Source: Bacteroidaceae bacterium (GTDB lineage Bacteria > Bacteroidota > Bacteroidia > Bacteroidales > Bacteroidaceae). Taken from it: a stretch of DNA of 62,005 bases. This document shows, one piece after another, positions 52,901-61,430 of this stretch (positions are counted from its first letter, which is position 1; each line of letters begins with the position of its first letter). The stretch is from contig JAGAQH010000031.1 in the NCBI GenBank assembly GCA_017622815.1, positions 1 through 62,005 of the forward strand. The letters are read 5' to 3'. The position numbers were made by a program, and so were the translations under genes. Under the pieces are notes generated by a model that did not search any database, was not told where the DNA came from, and worked only from the letters and a program-made list of their open reading frames with translations.

Positions 52901-53701
52901 ATGAAGAGAATACTTCTGTTATTATTCGTGGTTTTGTTTATTTGCGATTGTATTGCACAACGTGAGGTTACAGAGTTTATGGGTATACCTGTAGACGGCC
53001 CAATACATGAGATGAAAGCAAACCTGTTGAAGAAAGGTTTTGTTCCAGCTGAGACATTAGGCAATAACATTATGACAGGTGAATTTAATGGTCGAAATGT
53101 AATGTTGAGCATTGATGGTCACAAGGGGCAAACATATTCGGTAAATGTGATGATTCATGTGTCAGGTGTAGAGAATGCAAAGGAATTAGCGAATTTATTT
53201 TATATGCAGTTGTCTCAAAGTTGCAAATATTTAAGTGCAAAAGGTATCAAGGATTCTTTCATTGCTGATGATGAAGGTGGTGACCGAAATATATTTTTGA
53301 ATGCCAAGGTATATTACGAAACTTTCTATCAGGTATTTACTGATTCTGACGATTTGTCAATGTTTAAGGATTTTGTTATTAAGGAACTTGGTGTAGATAG
53401 ACCTGAATTGTTGTTGCCCAGGGAAAGGGAAGAGGCATTAAAGTTATTTATGGAATTCCAAGAGGTATGTGCAAAGATGAAAGTAGTTACTGGAATATGT
53501 GGCAATGATACAACCAAGGTCCATACTAATGAGGAAATAAATGCTGTAACTAAGGCATTGAATGAATTTAATAAAACTTATAGGCAGCCTGCGTATGATA
53601 GGCTTGTGTCACTTCAACTTATGCATTTAATGGATAATATCTATAGTGTTTCGCTGACATATTTTAATCCATGGAATTTTTCTCCTGGTGAGGATTTGTA
53701 G
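52901..53701 (+). CDS. secreted protein of unknown function
   Basis: A 266-residue protein with a clear signal peptide (KRILLLLFVVLFICDCIAQ, cleavage near residue 19-20). The mature part starts REVTEFMGIPVDGPIHEMKANLLKKGF, a fold-like opening seen in Bacteroidetes secreted proteins. I cannot name the family. It is strongly A+T-rich, unlike the genes on both sides, and has its own full promoter, so it looks like a recent insertion. Confidence 0.75.
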   Translation: MKRILLLLFVVLFICDCIAQREVTEFMGIPVDGPIHEMKANLLKKGFVPAETLGNNIMTGEFNGRNVMLSIDGHKGQTYSVNVMIHVSGVENAKELANLFYMQLSQSCKYLSAKGIKDSFIADDEGGDRNIFLNAKVYYETFYQVFTDSDDLSMFKDFVIKELGVDRPELLLPREREEALKLFMEFQEVCAKMKVVTGICGNDTTKVHTNEEINAVTKALNEFNKTYRQPAYDRLVSLQLMHLMDNIYSVSLTYFNPWNFSPGEDL

Positions 53702-53707
53702 TTTGAG

Positions 53708-54565
53708 TTGTATGCTCTAAGAATGAAGTTGCAGAAGATAATGCTGGACGGAGGCTTTTCCTGTCCCAACCGCGACGGCAGGGTGGGGCAGGGAGGATGC
53801 ACGTTCTGCCTGTGCGAGTCGTTCAATCCCGCATATTGCCGCAGACATTCCACCATCACGGAACAGATGGAGGCAGGAAAGAAGTTCTTCGAGGGCAAGT
53901 ACCCGAGGATGCAGTACCTTGCCTACTTCCAGGCATACAGTTCCACCTATGCCCCCTTGGAGGTCCTGCGCCGGCGCTACGATGAGGCCCTTGCCGTGGA
54001 GGATGTAGTGGGCCTGGTGGTGGCAACAAGGCCCGATTGCATAGACGACGATGTGCTTGCCCTTCTGGTATCCATCCGCGAGAGAGGTTATTCCGTGGCG
54101 ATAGAATTGGGATGCGAGACCTTCCACGACCGTACCCTTGCACGTGTGAACCGCGGGCACACTTCGCGCCAATCCGTGGAGGCCATACGCCTTTGCCATA
54201 AGTACGGCCTCCCCGTGACGGTGCACCTCATGTTCGGCCTCCCCGGCGAAGACAGGGACGACATCCTTGCCGAGGCAGACATCCTGAACGCCTTGCCAGT
54301 GGCATCCCTGAAAATCCACCAGTTGCAAATATTGCGCGGCACCCGCATGGCAAGGGAGTGGGAAGAGCGGAAGGAGGATTTCCTCTCCTTCACCCTGGAC
54401 ACCTATGCCCAACTTGTGGCCGATTTCGTGCAAAGGCTCAGAGGCGGCATACGTATAGAGCGTTTTGCCTCGTCCGCACCCAAGGACATGCTCATTTCGC
54501 CCCGTTTTGGCGTCAAGCAGAGCGTGGTGGAGGCGCGTATCCGGGCACTTATGGACAAGAGTTGA
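53708..54565 (+). CDS. radical SAM protein, YhcC/TIGR01212-like, N-terminus shortened
   Basis: A 285-residue radical SAM protein. The iron-sulfur motif is in SCPNRDGRVGQGGCTFCLC, with the family's long spacing before CxxC. VGLVVATRPDCIDDDVL, AIELGCETFHDRTLARVNRGH and VTVHLMFGLPGEDRDDI are diagnostic of TIGR01212. Function is unknown. Relatives have about 15-20 more N-terminal residues before this point; here only a TTG (53708) or an ATG (53723) is available after an in-frame stop. The upstream boundary coincides with an abrupt change in base composition. Confidence 0.88.
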   Translation: MYALRMKLQKIMLDGGFSCPNRDGRVGQGGCTFCLCESFNPAYCRRHSTITEQMEAGKKFFEGKYPRMQYLAYFQAYSSTYAPLEVLRRRYDEALAVEDVVGLVVATRPDCIDDDVLALLVSIRERGYSVAIELGCETFHDRTLARVNRGHTSRQSVEAIRLCHKYGLPVTVHLMFGLPGEDRDDILAEADILNALPVASLKIHQLQILRGTRMAREWEERKEDFLSFTLDTYAQLVADFVQRLRGGIRIERFASSAPKDMLISPRFGVKQSVVEARIRALMDKS

Positions 54566-54581
54566 TGATTTGTCTATCCGA

Positions 54582-54615
54582 TTTTTGCCGTTATCAGGAA
54601 TAATCCTTATCTTTA
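54582..54615 (+). promoter_or_regulatory. promoter of rmlA
   Basis: TTTTTG at 54582-54587, 20 nt, TATCTTTA at 54608-54615. Start of transcription would be about 25 nt before the ATG. Confidence 0.6.
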
Positions 54616-54646
54616 CACTGAAAAACTTTATCCATCCCAACGAAAT

Positions 54647-55549
54647 ATGAAAGGTATTGTATTGGCAGGTGGTTCGGGAACACGTCTGTATCCCATCACC
54701 AAGGGCATATCCAAGCAACTGATGCCCATCTACGACAAACCGATGGTGTATTACCCCATCAGCGTTCTGATGCTGGCCGGCATACGCGAGATACTGATCA
54801 TCTCCACTCCCCACGACCTGCCGGGCTTCAAGCGCCTGTTGGGCGACGGTTCGGATTATGGCGTGGAGTTCACATACGCCGAGCAGCCTTCGCCCGACGG
54901 CCTGGCACAGGCATTTACCATCGGCGCGGATTTCATAGGCGATGACAGCGCCTGCCTGGTTCTGGGCGACAACATCTTCCACGGTGCCGGATTTACGGGC
55001 ATGCTCAAGGAGGCCGTGCGTACCGTGGAGGAGGAGGACAAGGCCACCGTATTCGGATATTGGGTGAACGACCCCGAGCGCTATGGCGTGGCAGAGTTTG
55101 ACCGCGAGGGCAACTGCCTCTCCATCGAGGAGAAACCTGCCAATCCCAAGAGCAACTATGCCGTGGTGGGCCTCTACTTCTACCCCAACCGTGTGGTGGA
55201 CGTGGCACGCAACATCAAGCCCTCGGCACGCGGAGAGTACGAGATAACCACCGTGAACCAGCATTTCCTGGAGAAGGGTGAACTGAAGGTGCAGACATTG
55301 CAACGCGGTTTTGCGTGGCTCGATACGGGTACCCACGACTCTCTGAGCGAGGCATCCACCTACATAGAGGTTCTCGAGAAGCGCCAGGGCCTGAAGATAG
55401 CATGCCTGGAGGGTATAGCCTACCGTCAGGGCTGGATTACCGAGGAGCGCATGCGCGAACTGGCGCAACCCATGATAAAGAACCAGTACGGCCAGTATCT
55501 GCTCAAGGTGATAGAGGAACTGAAGGAGACTGGCGAGTCAAATTTGTAA
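54647..55549 (+). CDS. rmlA: glucose-1-phosphate thymidylyltransferase
   Basis: A 300-residue nucleotidyltransferase making dTDP-glucose from glucose-1-phosphate and dTTP. The signature [44 protein letters not shown] is complete, as are VLGDNIFHG, the sugar-binding [21 protein letters not shown] and the [10 protein letters not shown] segment. Length fits RmlA. The partner genes rmlC and rmlB lie 4-5 kb downstream, not adjacent. The next gene (ugd) follows after 62 bp. Confidence 0.97.
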   Translation: MKGIVLAGGSGTRLYPITKGISKQLMPIYDKPMVYYPISVLMLAGIREILIISTPHDLPGFKRLLGDGSDYGVEFTYAEQPSPDGLAQAFTIGADFIGDDSACLVLGDNIFHGAGFTGMLKEAVRTVEEEDKATVFGYWVNDPERYGVAEFDREGNCLSIEEKPANPKSNYAVVGLYFYPNRVVDVARNIKPSARGEYEITTVNQHFLEKGELKVQTLQRGFAWLDTGTHDSLSEASTYIEVLEKRQGLKIACLEGIAYRQGWITEERMRELAQPMIKNQYGQYLLKVIEELKETGESNL

Positions 55550-55611
55550 AGTGGAGGCTGCCCATACCTTACAAATAGTGTAGGCATGGCACTAAAAGAC
55601 ATACGCAGACA

Positions 55612-56967
55612 ATGAGGAACTTTGAGGACCTGAGGATAGCCGTTGCCGGCACGGGATACGTCGGGCTTAGCATAGCCACCCTTTTGGCGCAGAACCACCA
55701 GGTGACCGCCGTGGATGTTATTGCGGAAAAGGTGGACAAGATAAACCGCCGCATATCCCCCATCCAGGACGAATACATAGAGAAGTACTTTGCGGAGAAG
55801 CAGTTGGACCTTACCGCCACTTTGGACGGCCGCTCTGCTTATGCCGATGCCGACTTTGTGGTGATAGCGGCCCCTACGAACTACGACCCCGTGAAGAACT
55901 TCTTCGATACGCACCACATAGAAGACGTTATCGACCTGGTGCTGGAGGTAAATCCCGAGGCAACGATGGTGATAAAATCTACCATCCCCGTGGGCTATTG
56001 CCGGAGCCTGTACGCGAAGTATGCCGAACTCTTCGCCCGCCGCGGTTGGACGGACAGGAAATTCCGCCTGCTCTTCTCGCCCGAATTCCTGCGCGAGAGC
56101 AAGGCCCTGTACGACAATCTCTATCCCTCGCGCATCATCGTGGGCTTCCCCAAGATGCTCAGTGCCGAGGACGAGGATGGAAGGCACAACGAAGCCATCA
56201 GAAACGTGGCGCCCGGCGATCTGGAGGAGGCGGCGCATACCTTTGCCATGCTTCTTCAGGAGGGTGCGCTGAAAGAGGACATCCCCTGCCTGTTCATGGG
56301 CATGAAGGAGGCCGAGGCGGTGAAACTCTTTGCCAACACATACCTGGCGCTCAGGGTAAGTTATTTCAACGAACTGGACACCTATGCCGAGATGAAGGGT
56401 CTGGATTCCGCGGCCATCATCCAGGGCATAGGACTTGACCCCCGTATAGGCACGCACTACAACAACCCCAGTTTCGGCTATGGCGGATACTGCCTGCCCA
56501 AGGACACCAAGCAACTCCTGGCCAACTATCAGGACGTGCCCCAGCAGATGATGACGGCCATAGTGGAGAGCAACCGCACCCGAAAGGACTATATTGCTGA
56601 TGCCGTCCTTCGCAAGGCAGGTTGGTACGGCTATAGCAACAACAACCAGTACCTCGGTTCCGCCTCTCGCGAGACGGGCGATGTCCCCGTCGTAGGCATC
56701 TACCGCCTGACCATGAAGTCCAATTCGGACAACTTCCGCCAGAGTGCCATCCAGGGCATCATGAAGCGCATCAAGGCCAAGGGTGCACAGGTGGTGATAT
56801 ACGAACCCACGCTGGAGGACGGAAGCACCTTCTTCGGTTCCCTCGTGGTGAACGACATGGAGAAATTCAAGCGTATGAGCCGTGCCATCATTGCCAACAG
56901 GTACGACGCCATACTGGACGACGTGCAGGACAAGGTCTATACGCGCGACATTTTCCGCAGGGATTAG
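55612..56967 (+). CDS. ugd: UDP-glucose 6-dehydrogenase
   Basis: A 451-residue NAD-dependent dehydrogenase giving UDP-glucuronate (or a related UDP-uronate). The Rossmann motif is [11 protein letters not shown] (residues 10-20), then [44 protein letters not shown], and the catalytic cysteine in [17 protein letters not shown]. It is longer than the E. coli enzyme (388 residues), with an insert after the KML segment and a longer C-terminal domain. The last part ([21 protein letters not shown]) matches Bacteroidetes Ugd. A 9-bp tandem repeat and a terminator follow the stop. Confidence 0.93.
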   Translation: MRNFEDLRIAVAGTGYVGLSIATLLAQNHQVTAVDVIAEKVDKINRRISPIQDEYIEKYFAEKQLDLTATLDGRSAYADADFVVIAAPTNYDPVKNFFDTHHIEDVIDLVLEVNPEATMVIKSTIPVGYCRSLYAKYAELFARRGWTDRKFRLLFSPEFLRESKALYDNLYPSRIIVGFPKMLSAEDEDGRHNEAIRNVAPGDLEEAAHTFAMLLQEGALKEDIPCLFMGMKEAEAVKLFANTYLALRVSYFNELDTYAEMKGLDSAAIIQGIGLDPRIGTHYNNPSFGYGGYCLPKDTKQLLANYQDVPQQMMTAIVESNRTRKDYIADAVLRKAGWYGYSNNNQYLGSASRETGDVPVVGIYRLTMKSNSDNFRQSAIQGIMKRIKAKGAQVVIYEPTLEDGSTFFGSLVVNDMEKFKRMSRAIIANRYDAILDDVQDKVYTRDIFRRD

Positions 56968-56972
56968 CGGAT

Positions 56973-57035
56973 TACTCCGAGTACTCTGAGTATTCCGAGT
57001 ATTCCGAGTAATCTGAGTACTCCGAGTACTCCGAC
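56973..57035 (+). repeat. 9-bp tandem repeat, seven units
   Basis: TACTCCGAG, TACTCTGAG, TATTCCGAG, TATTCCGAG, TAATCTGAG, TACTCCGAG, TACTCCGAC. It begins five bases after the ugd stop codon and precedes a terminator. Copy number may vary between strains. Confidence 0.9.
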
Positions 57036-57055
57036 AACTACTCCCCCCCAAAAAA

Positions 57056-57095
57056 AATACCGCCGGAGTCCCTCCTGGGAGCTTCCGGCGGTATT
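57056..57095. terminator. two-way terminator between convergent genes
   Basis: AATACCGCCGGA (57056-57067) pairs perfectly with TCCGGCGGTATT (57084-57095). An A-run precedes it and T-rich sequence follows, so it can end both the ugd and the PepSY-like transcripts. Confidence 0.85.
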
Positions 57096-57136
57096 TGCCA
57101 TTATTGTGATTAAGAGTTATTTCTGTGGGAGGGGAC

Positions 57137-57586
57137 TTAGTCGTCTATGCGTAGGAAGTTGCCCTTGCCGTCAAAGACGAGTTCCATGTCGTTGGTCAGT
57201 TCCACTACCTGGGTGTTTTTCTTCTTCTTCCATTCGATAATCTTGGCATGAGGGAACTTGCCCTTTACGTGCTGGGTTATCTTCACGGGGAGGATGGAGT
57301 TGGGTAGGGGAGTCTTGTCGTCTGTTGACTCGATGTCTGTCACATTGCCTCTCTTGTCAAAGTCCAGTTTGTAGGTGGTCTTGTTGTTGCTTACGTAAAC
57401 CTTGTGTTCTACGTCGAGGATTTCTCTGTCCATTTCGTAGTGGCTGATGTTGAAGCCCTTGAAATGCTTGTTTATGTACTCCTTTATGCTTTGTGGCATG
57501 TTCCTATACTCTTGTGCCTTGAGCGGCTGGATGTAAAGTGTTGCGATTATTGCAACCAATGCGCAGAGTAATGCTGATTTCTTCAT
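57137..57586 (-). CDS. secreted PepSY-like (DUF2874) protein
   Basis: A 149-residue protein with a signal peptide (KKSALLCALVAIIATLYIQPLKAQ). Two PepSY-like repeats follow: MPQSIKEYINKHFKGFNISHYEMDREI and LPVKITQHVKGKFPHAKIIEWKKKKN, each ending in a beta hairpin such as YKLDFDKRGNVTDIE and LVFDGKGNFLRID. This is the PepSY-like/BLIP-like secreted family common in Bacteroidetes, with an unknown or inhibitor-type role. It is convergent with ugd across a two-way terminator. Confidence 0.88.
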   Translation of the reverse strand: MKKSALLCALVAIIATLYIQPLKAQEYRNMPQSIKEYINKHFKGFNISHYEMDREILDVEHKVYVSNNKTTYKLDFDKRGNVTDIESTDDKTPLPNSILPVKITQHVKGKFPHAKIIEWKKKKNTQVVELTNDMELVFDGKGNFLRIDD

Positions 57587-57979
57587 AATGTGGTATTTTT
57601 TGTTTTGTTGATTTCTGAGTGTGTCTCTCTATTATAATTTATATATAATGTGTCTCTTGTCGGTGTCAGCCATTTTTGGTCATAACTTCCGTTTTGCTGT
57701 TCAAAAGTATATCATATTATGTTATCCGCCAAATGTCTTTTTGCATATGTAAACACTTACATTTGCTTATTAGTTTTTTTTTACAAAATTCTTCCTCTTC
57801 TTTTCTTTTGTATACAGGAGGTTGTGATATTTGCGGAAATAATCCTCGTGTAGCCTTTGCCGTTTGGACAAAAAAGTGTAACTTTGGGTCGTAATACCGA
57901 TGCCACATGCCGTCTTTCGGGCAGAAGTGGTGTCGTTGGCATGGTAAAAATGATATTAACCCAATAAAGAAAACTGACT
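57587..57979. other. 393-bp intergenic region between divergent genes
   Basis: A+T-rich. No gene seen on either strand. It contains the kbl promoter at 57856-57886. No clear promoter for the PepSY-like gene was found. Confidence 0.6.
57856..57886 (+). promoter_or_regulatory. promoter of kbl
   Basis: TTTG at 57856-57859, 19 nt, TAACTTTG at 57879-57886. The leader would be about 85 nt. Confidence 0.65.
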
Positions 57980-59167
57980 ATGTACGGAAAAATGAAAGAA
58001 CATCTTTGCCAGACTTTGGCAGAGATCAAGGAAGCAGGACTTTACAAGAACGAGCGTTTGATAGAGAGCCCCCAGCAGGCTGAAATCCAGGTGGCTGGCA
58101 AGGAAGTGCTGAACTTCTGTGCCAACAATTATCTGGGCCTTTCCAACCATCCCCGCCTCATCGAGGCTGCCAAGAAGGCTCTGGACAGCCGTGGCTTCGG
58201 TATGTCCAGCGTGCGCTTCATCTGCGGTACTGCCGATATTCACAAGGTTCTGGAGGCTGAAATCAGCGAGTACTTCAAGACCGAGGACACCATCCTGTAT
58301 GCCGCTTGCTTTGATGCCAACGGCGGTGTGTTCGAGCCTCTGCTGACCGACGAGGACGCCATCATCTCCGATGCCCTGAACCACGCTTCCATCATCGACG
58401 GCGTGCGTCTGTGCAAGGCAAAGCGCTACCGCTATGCCAATGCCAACATGGAGGAACTGGAGAAGTGCCTTCAGGAGGCTCAGGCCCAGCGCTTCCGCAT
58501 CATCGTTACCGACGGTGTGTTCTCTATGGACGGCAACGTGGCTCCCATGGACAAGATCTGTGACCTGGCAGAAAAGTACGACGCACTGGTAATGGTGGAC
58601 GAGAGCCACTCCGCAGGTGTGGTGGGCGCTACCGGTCATGGCGTGAGCGAGTTCTTCAACACCTACGACCGTGTGGACATCTACACTGGCACACTGGGCA
58701 AGAGTTTCGGCGGTGCCATGGGTGGTTTCACCACCGGCAAGAAGGAGATTATCGACCTGTTGCGCCAGCGCAGCCGTCCCTACCTCTTCTCCAACTCTCT
58801 GGCTCCCTCTCTGGTGGGCGCAGGCATAGAGATGTTCCGCATGCTCAAGGAGAGCAACGCCATCCACGACAAGTTGGTGGAGAACGTAAACTACTTCCGC
58901 GACAAGATGATAGCAGCCGGCTTCGACATCAAGCCCACACAGAGCGCCATCTGCGCCGTTATGCTCTACGATGCCAAGTTGAGCCAGGACTTCGCCGCAC
59001 GTCTGCAGGACGAGGGTATCTACGTGACAGGTTTCTACTATCCCGTAGTTCCCAAGGGCCAGGCACGTATCCGCGTGCAGGTTTCTGCCGGCCACGAGCG
59101 TGAGCATCTGGACAAGTGTATCGCCGCCTTCACCAAGATCGGTAAGGAAATGGGCGTGCTGAAGTAA
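57980..59167 (+). CDS. kbl: glycine C-acetyltransferase (2-amino-3-ketobutyrate CoA ligase)
   Basis: A 395-residue PLP enzyme of the alpha-oxoamine synthase family that splits 2-amino-3-ketobutyrate with CoA into glycine and acetyl-CoA, the second step of threonine breakdown. Marks are EVLNFCANNYLGLSNHP, GFGMSSVRFICGT, VMVDESHSAGVVG and the PLP lysine in TGTLGKSFGGAMGG. Length and start match the family. No threonine dehydrogenase gene is in view, so the partner step is elsewhere. A terminator follows. Confidence 0.95.
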   Translation: MYGKMKEHLCQTLAEIKEAGLYKNERLIESPQQAEIQVAGKEVLNFCANNYLGLSNHPRLIEAAKKALDSRGFGMSSVRFICGTADIHKVLEAEISEYFKTEDTILYAACFDANGGVFEPLLTDEDAIISDALNHASIIDGVRLCKAKRYRYANANMEELEKCLQEAQAQRFRIIVTDGVFSMDGNVAPMDKICDLAEKYDALVMVDESHSAGVVGATGHGVSEFFNTYDRVDIYTGTLGKSFGGAMGGFTTGKKEIIDLLRQRSRPYLFSNSLAPSLVGAGIEMFRMLKESNAIHDKLVENVNYFRDKMIAAGFDIKPTQSAICAVMLYDAKLSQDFAARLQDEGIYVTGFYYPVVPKGQARIRVQVSAGHEREHLDKCIAAFTKIGKEMGVLK

Positions 59168-59196
59168 TCCGCTGAGCGCAAGGATAAAACAATACC

Positions 59197-59231
59197 GTCC
59201 CCGATTCCGCCAAGATGACGGTTTCGGGGAC
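59197..59231 (+). terminator. terminator after kbl
   Basis: GTCCCCGA (59197-59204) pairs with TCGGGGAC (59224-59231), with further imperfect pairing inside (TTCCG/CGGT), followed by GCTTTTAGG. Confidence 0.75.
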
Positions 59232-59260
59232 GCTTTTAGGACAACAGAAACACACAAGCG

Positions 59261-59728
59261 ATGAACGTAGGAGACAGAATACCCGAAGTTCTGGGCAAGG
59301 ACCAGGACGGCAACGAGATAAAGGCCAGCGACTACAAGGGGCGCAAGATAGTGCTCTATTCTTACCCCAAGGCCAACACCAGCGGCTGCACCGCCGAGGC
59401 TTGCTCCCTGCAGGCACACAAGGCCGAACTGGAGGCCGCCGGCTACTCCATCATCGGCGTGAGCAAGGACAGGGAGGGATTGCAGAAGAAGTTTGCCGAG
59501 GCACAGGGGCTGGAATTCCCCCTGATTGCCGACACGGACACCACGCTCCTCCAACTGCTCGGATGCTGGGGCGAGAAGGTGGCATGCGGACGACGCACCA
59601 TTGGTACCCTGCGCACCACCTACCTGGTAAACGAGGACGGAGTGATAGAGAAGATTTTCACGCCCAAGGAGATAAAGACCAAGATTCACGCCGAACAGAT
59701 ACTTTCTTATATAAATGAACGTAATTGA
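59261..59728 (+). CDS. bcp: thioredoxin-dependent peroxiredoxin, Bcp/PrxQ type
   Basis: A 155-residue peroxiredoxin. The active site is YPKANTSGCTAEACSLQ, with the peroxidatic cysteine and the second cysteine five residues later, as in PrxQ. GVSKDREGLQKKFAEAQGLEFPLIAD and GRRTIGTLRTTYLVNEDGVIEKIF complete the family pattern. It reduces hydrogen peroxide and organic peroxides with thioredoxin. Its last 14 bases overlap the rmlC start, so the two genes are co-translated although unrelated in pathway. Confidence 0.95.
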   Translation: MNVGDRIPEVLGKDQDGNEIKASDYKGRKIVLYSYPKANTSGCTAEACSLQAHKAELEAAGYSIIGVSKDREGLQKKFAEAQGLEFPLIADTDTTLLQLLGCWGEKVACGRRTIGTLRTTYLVNEDGVIEKIFTPKEIKTKIHAEQILSYINERN

Positions 59729-60281
59729 GACTGGCATCGAGGGTCTGCTCATACTGGAGCCCCGTATTTTCCAGGATGCACGTGGATACTTCTTCGAATC
59801 CTTCTCCCAGCGCGAGTTTGAGGAGAAGGTGGGGCCCGTCCGTTTCGTGCAGGACAATGAAAGCATGAGCACCTATGGCGTGATGCGGGGGCTCCACTTC
59901 CAGCGCCCGCCCTACACGCAGACGAAGCTGGTGCGTTGTGTCAGCGGCCGGGTGCTCGACGTGGCCGTGGACATTCGCCTTGGGTCGCCCACCTACGGGC
60001 AGCACGTTGCCGTGGAACTCTCCGCCGAGAACCACCGCCAGTTCTTCATTTCCAAGGGCTTCGCCCACGGTTTTGCCGTGCTGAGCGAAACGGCCGTCTT
60101 CCAGTACAAGTGCGACGAGTTCTACCATCCCGAGGCAGACGACGGCATCAGCATCCTGGACGGAAGTCTGGGCATTGACTGGCGCATACCCACGGACAAG
60201 GCCATCCTGTCAGAGAAGGACACGCGCCATGGCATGTTCGTTGATTTCAAGAGTCCTTTCACCTATCCATATAACCAATAA
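59715..60281 (+). CDS. rmlC: dTDP-4-dehydrorhamnose 3,5-epimerase
   Basis: A 188-residue cupin-type epimerase of dTDP-L-rhamnose synthesis. Marks are LEPRIFQDARGYFFESFSQREF, FVQDNESMSTYGVMRGLHFQRPP with the catalytic histidine, LVRCVSGRVLDVAVDIRLGSPTYGQ, then FFISKGFAHGFAVLSETAVFQYKCDEFYHPEADDGI. It overlaps bcp by 14 bp and is followed by rmlB after 12 bp. Confidence 0.96.
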   Translation: MNVIETGIEGLLILEPRIFQDARGYFFESFSQREFEEKVGPVRFVQDNESMSTYGVMRGLHFQRPPYTQTKLVRCVSGRVLDVAVDIRLGSPTYGQHVAVELSAENHRQFFISKGFAHGFAVLSETAVFQYKCDEFYHPEADDGISILDGSLGIDWRIPTDKAILSEKDTRHGMFVDFKSPFTYPYNQ

Positions 60282-60293
60282 CACCGAGGCAAA

Positions 60294-61430
60294 ATGAAGA
60301 GAAGCATAGTCATCACCGGCGGAGCCGGATTCATAGGCAGCCATGTGGTACGCCTGTTCGTGAACAAGTACCCCGACTACAACATTATAAATCTTGACAA
60401 ACTTACCTATGCCGGCAATCTGGCAAACCTGAAGGACGTGGAGGACCGCCCCAACTACAAGTTCGTGCGCATGGACATCTGCGACTTCGAGGCCTTCTAT
60501 GCCCTCATGCAGGAGGAGAAGGTGGACGGCATCATACACCTGGCCGCCGAGAGCCACGTTGACCGCAGCATCAAGGACCCCTTCACCTTTGCCCGCACCA
60601 ACGTGATGGGCACGCTGAGCCTCCTCCAGGCGGCCAAACTCTACTGGGAGTCACTGCCCGAGCGGTACGAAGGAAAGCGCTTCTACCACATCTCCACCGA
60701 CGAGGTGTATGGTGCACTGGAACTCACTCATCCCGAGGGTATTGAACCTCCGTTCACCACCACCGCCTCGTCTTCGGAGCACCACCTGGCCTACGGCACG
60801 GATTTCTTCTACGAAACCACCAAGTACAACCCCCATTCGCCATATTCTGCCGCCAAGGCAAGCAGCGACCACTTCGTGCGTGCCTATCACGACACCTACG
60901 GCATGCCCACCATTGTCACCAACTGCTCCAACAACTACGGCCCCTACCAGTTCCCCGAGAAACTGATACCTCTGTTCATCAACAACATCCGCCACCGCCG
61001 TCCCCTTCCCGTCTACGGCAAGGGCGAGAACGTGCGCGACTGGCTTTATGTGGAGGACCACGCACGTGCCATAGACCTGATTTTCCACAAGGGCACCGTG
61101 GCCGAAACATACAACATCGGCGGCTTCAACGAGTGGAAGAACATAGACTTGATCCGGGTGATGATAAAGACCGTGGACCGTCTGCTGGGCAACCCCGAAG
61201 GCTCGTCCCTCGAGTTGATTACCTATGTCACCGACCGTGCCGGCCACGACCTCCGCTATGCCATCGATTCAACGAAACTCCAGAAGGAACTCGGCTGGGA
61301 ACCCAGCCTTCAGTTCGAGGAGGGCATAGAAAAGACGGTAAGATGGTATCTCGACAACCAGGAATGGATGGACAACATCACCTCCGGCGAGTACGAGAAG
61401 TACTACGAAAGCATGTATGCAGGCAGATAG
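60294..61430 (+). CDS. rmlB: dTDP-glucose 4,6-dehydratase
   Basis: A 378-residue extended short-chain dehydrogenase. The NAD loop GGAGFIGSH (residues 8-16), LAAESHVDRSI, the active-site ISTDEVYGAL, YSAAKASSDHFVRAYHDTYG (the YxxxK pair) and NCSNNYGPYQFPEKLIPL are complete. It converts dTDP-glucose to dTDP-4-keto-6-deoxyglucose. There is an insert of about 20 residues after the DEVYG motif (EPPFTTTASSSEHHLAYG) that occurs in Bacteroidetes RmlB. rmlD is not in the window. Confidence 0.96.
   Translation: MKRSIVITGGAGFIGSHVVRLFVNKYPDYNIINLDKLTYAGNLANLKDVEDRPNYKFVRMDICDFEAFYALMQEEKVDGIIHLAAESHVDRSIKDPFTFARTNVMGTLSLLQAAKLYWESLPERYEGKRFYHISTDEVYGALELTHPEGIEPPFTTTASSSEHHLAYGTDFFYETTKYNPHSPYSAAKASSDHFVRAYHDTYGMPTIVTNCSNNYGPYQFPEKLIPLFINNIRHRRPLPVYGKGENVRDWLYVEDHARAIDLIFHKGTVAETYNIGGFNEWKNIDLIRVMIKTVDRLLGNPEGSSLELITYVTDRAGHDLRYAIDSTKLQKELGWEPSLQFEEGIEKTVRWYLDNQEWMDNITSGEYEKYYESMYAGR

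Noticed and set aside
57956-59872. A 638-codon open frame on the minus strand across kbl and bcp
   Set aside because: It is an antisense frame created by strong codon bias in a G+C-rich gene; its product is rich in His, Val and Leu without domains, while the plus strand carries two perfect families.
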